Assembly (NCBI RefSeq): GCF_900199435.1
Contig: NZ_OAML01000002.1
Span: 186,001 to 250,000 of the forward strand
Source of the DNA: Pygmaiobacter massiliensis
GTDB taxonomy: Bacteria > Bacillota > Clostridia > Oscillospirales > Ruminococcaceae
Reading direction: 5' to 3'
Length of the DNA: 64,000 bases
Shown here: positions 63,334-64,000 of the stretch, one piece after another
Numbering within the stretch: the stretch's first letter is position 1
How the letters are laid out: every line of letters starts with the position of its first letter
The notes under the pieces: generated by a model
Told to the model about the DNA's origin: nothing
Databases searched by the model: none
Seen by the model: the letters and a program-made list of their open reading frames with translations, nothing else
Position numbers and translations under genes: made by a program

Positions 63334-63671
63334 GATTTCTCCTCCAGTAAAGCCGATATGCTTGTCGCTATGTTCTGCCAGTGTTCTTTCAATTCTTGGT
63401 AAACCTGTCTGCCCTGCTCTGTAAGCTGATAATATTTGCGCGGCTTTGCGCCGCTGGTTTCCCACTCTGCTGCGCAAATGCCCTGCCGCTCTAAGCGGCG
63501 CAGCAATGGATAAAGCGTGCTGATGTCTATTGCTATCCCCTTTTCGCTTAGTTCTTGTACTAAGCTGTATCCGTATTGCGGGGTGGTGAGTCTGGAAAGC
63601 ACGCATAGCACCAAAGTGCCGCGACGCAGCTCCAAATCCAGCCCGGCAACCAATTCTTCTAATTCTGCCAC
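63330..63671 (-). CDS. PadR-family transcriptional regulator
   Basis: 113-residue winged-helix regulator: ELRRGTLVLCVLSRL near 15-29, YGYSLVQELSEKG near 33, ISTLYPLLRRLERQG near 50 (recognition helix) and the wing SGAKPRKYYQLTEQGRQ near 71. Start is a GTG at 63671 with GAGGTGAAG upstream; the longer frame to 63719 reads through the promoter and is rejected. The promoter carries a perfect palindrome, fitting self-repression. Co-transcribed with the HAAS protein. Confidence 0.92.
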   Translation of the reverse strand: MAELEELVAGLDLELRRGTLVLCVLSRLTTPQYGYSLVQELSEKGIAIDISTLYPLLRRLERQGICAAEWETSGAKPRKYYQLTEQGRQVYQELKEHWQNIATSISALLEEKS

Positions 63672-63689
63672 GTTCTTCACCTCACAATT

Positions 63690-63719
63690 ATTATACTGTA
63701 CGTCATACAGTATTGTCAA
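63690..63719 (-). promoter_or_regulatory. padR promoter with embedded operator
   Basis: Minus strand TTGACA (63719-63714), 18 bases, TATAAT (63695-63690). The spacer and upstream part of the -10 hold the palindrome ATACTGTA-N5-TACAGTAT (63693-63713). Confidence 0.8.
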
Positions 63720-63948
63720 TATGATATTATAATAATATATTATTTATTTGATTTTATAAACCAAATAAGTTTTCACACATCCTCTACTATTAGAAAAAAG
63801 CACCCGCCACAACCAACGCTGAGCAAAACCGTTTAATCGTAGAAGCTCTAGCTCAATACACAGCCTAGTAAACCTTTGTTTTAACGCAAAAATTTTTTGC
63901 TTACCTGCAAATATCGTAAAGGCCTAATATTTTAGAAAAAATATAAAA
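63720..63948. other. A/T-rich intergenic stretch, nothing assigned
   Basis: No credible reading frame, tRNA or structured RNA seen between the padR promoter and the edge terminator. Confidence 0.4.
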
Positions 63949-63985
63949 AAACAGGGGCAATGCAGTAAACGCATTGCCCCTGTTT
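63949..63985 (-). terminator. Terminator of a gene beyond the right edge
   Basis: 15-bp arms AAACAGGGGCAATGC/GCATTGCCCCTGTTT with a seven-base loop; minus strand continues TTTTTTATAT. Indicates a leftward gene just outside the window. Confidence 0.85.
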
Positions 63986-64000
63986 ATTATAAACTAAGCT

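Overview
The window looks like one stretch of chromosome from an endospore-forming member of the Clostridia. I infer an Oscillospiraceae/Ruminococcaceae-like gut bacterium from moderate GC, AGGAGG-type ribosome sites, both PolC and DnaE replicases, Kae1-like and DivPAP2 proteins, and a complete spoIIIA operon. I see no phage, insertion sequence, CRISPR array or rRNA. Most genes lie on the minus strand.

Layout from left to right. 1-8.5 kb: a housekeeping operon reading leftward, asp23-nusB-kae1like-xseA-xseB-ispA-yuiD-dxs-tlyA-nadK-argR. It holds early isoprenoid synthesis, exonuclease VII and NAD kinase, with argR cut by the window edge. 8.5-13.6 kb: the eight-gene spoIIIAA-AH sporulation channel operon, with its own terminator and a sigma-E-like promoter element. 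13.6-18.9 kb: ligA-gatC-gatA-gatB. 18.9-28.3 kb: yunB, then pfkA (own promoter), and the hprK-murB-rapZ-whiA-dnaE run from a strong sigma-A promoter. 28.3-29.7 kb: a divergent GT4 glycosyltransferase. 29.7-34.5 kb: a gerA-gerB-gerC germinant receptor operon with a sigma-G-like promoter, divergent from a DUF421/DUF4363 pair. 34.5-40 kb: nrdR, a small hypothetical, a sugar-phosphate isomerase-like protein, an aspartate-type aminotransferase, an M20 amidohydrolase and a nitroreductase.

40-51 kb is the amino-acid and signalling region: a stand-alone tRNA-Ser(GGA); cysK-cysE behind a cysteine-codon leader; a YheO-type regulator divergent from ridA-tnaA and an NSS transporter; and a chemoreceptor divergent from a tandem HD/HD-GYP protein, with tandem Spo0A boxes between them. 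51.5-62.3 kb is the pyrH-frr-uppS-cdsA-dxr-rseP-ispG-polC operon (translation recycling, lipid and isoprenoid synthesis, replication). 62.3-64 kb carries a PadR regulator with a six-helix HAAS-type membrane protein.

The most interesting signal is a 33-codon open frame at 42527-42426 (minus), too small for ordinary gene callers. It has a Shine-Dalgarno, five Cys codons (two adjacent pairs), a consensus promoter upstream, and a strong terminator between it and cysK. The leader can form mutually exclusive hairpins in the way expected for ribosome-mediated attenuation sensing cysteine. Second are the paired 0A boxes at 49723-49739, which could link chemotaxis and second-messenger genes to Spo0A. 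Third is the regulator-ridA-tnaA-transporter cluster, which reads as tryptophan uptake and degradation with RidA clearing the aminoacrylate intermediate, under a palindrome present twice in the divergent promoter region. All regulatory calls are by eye; no searches or folding were run.
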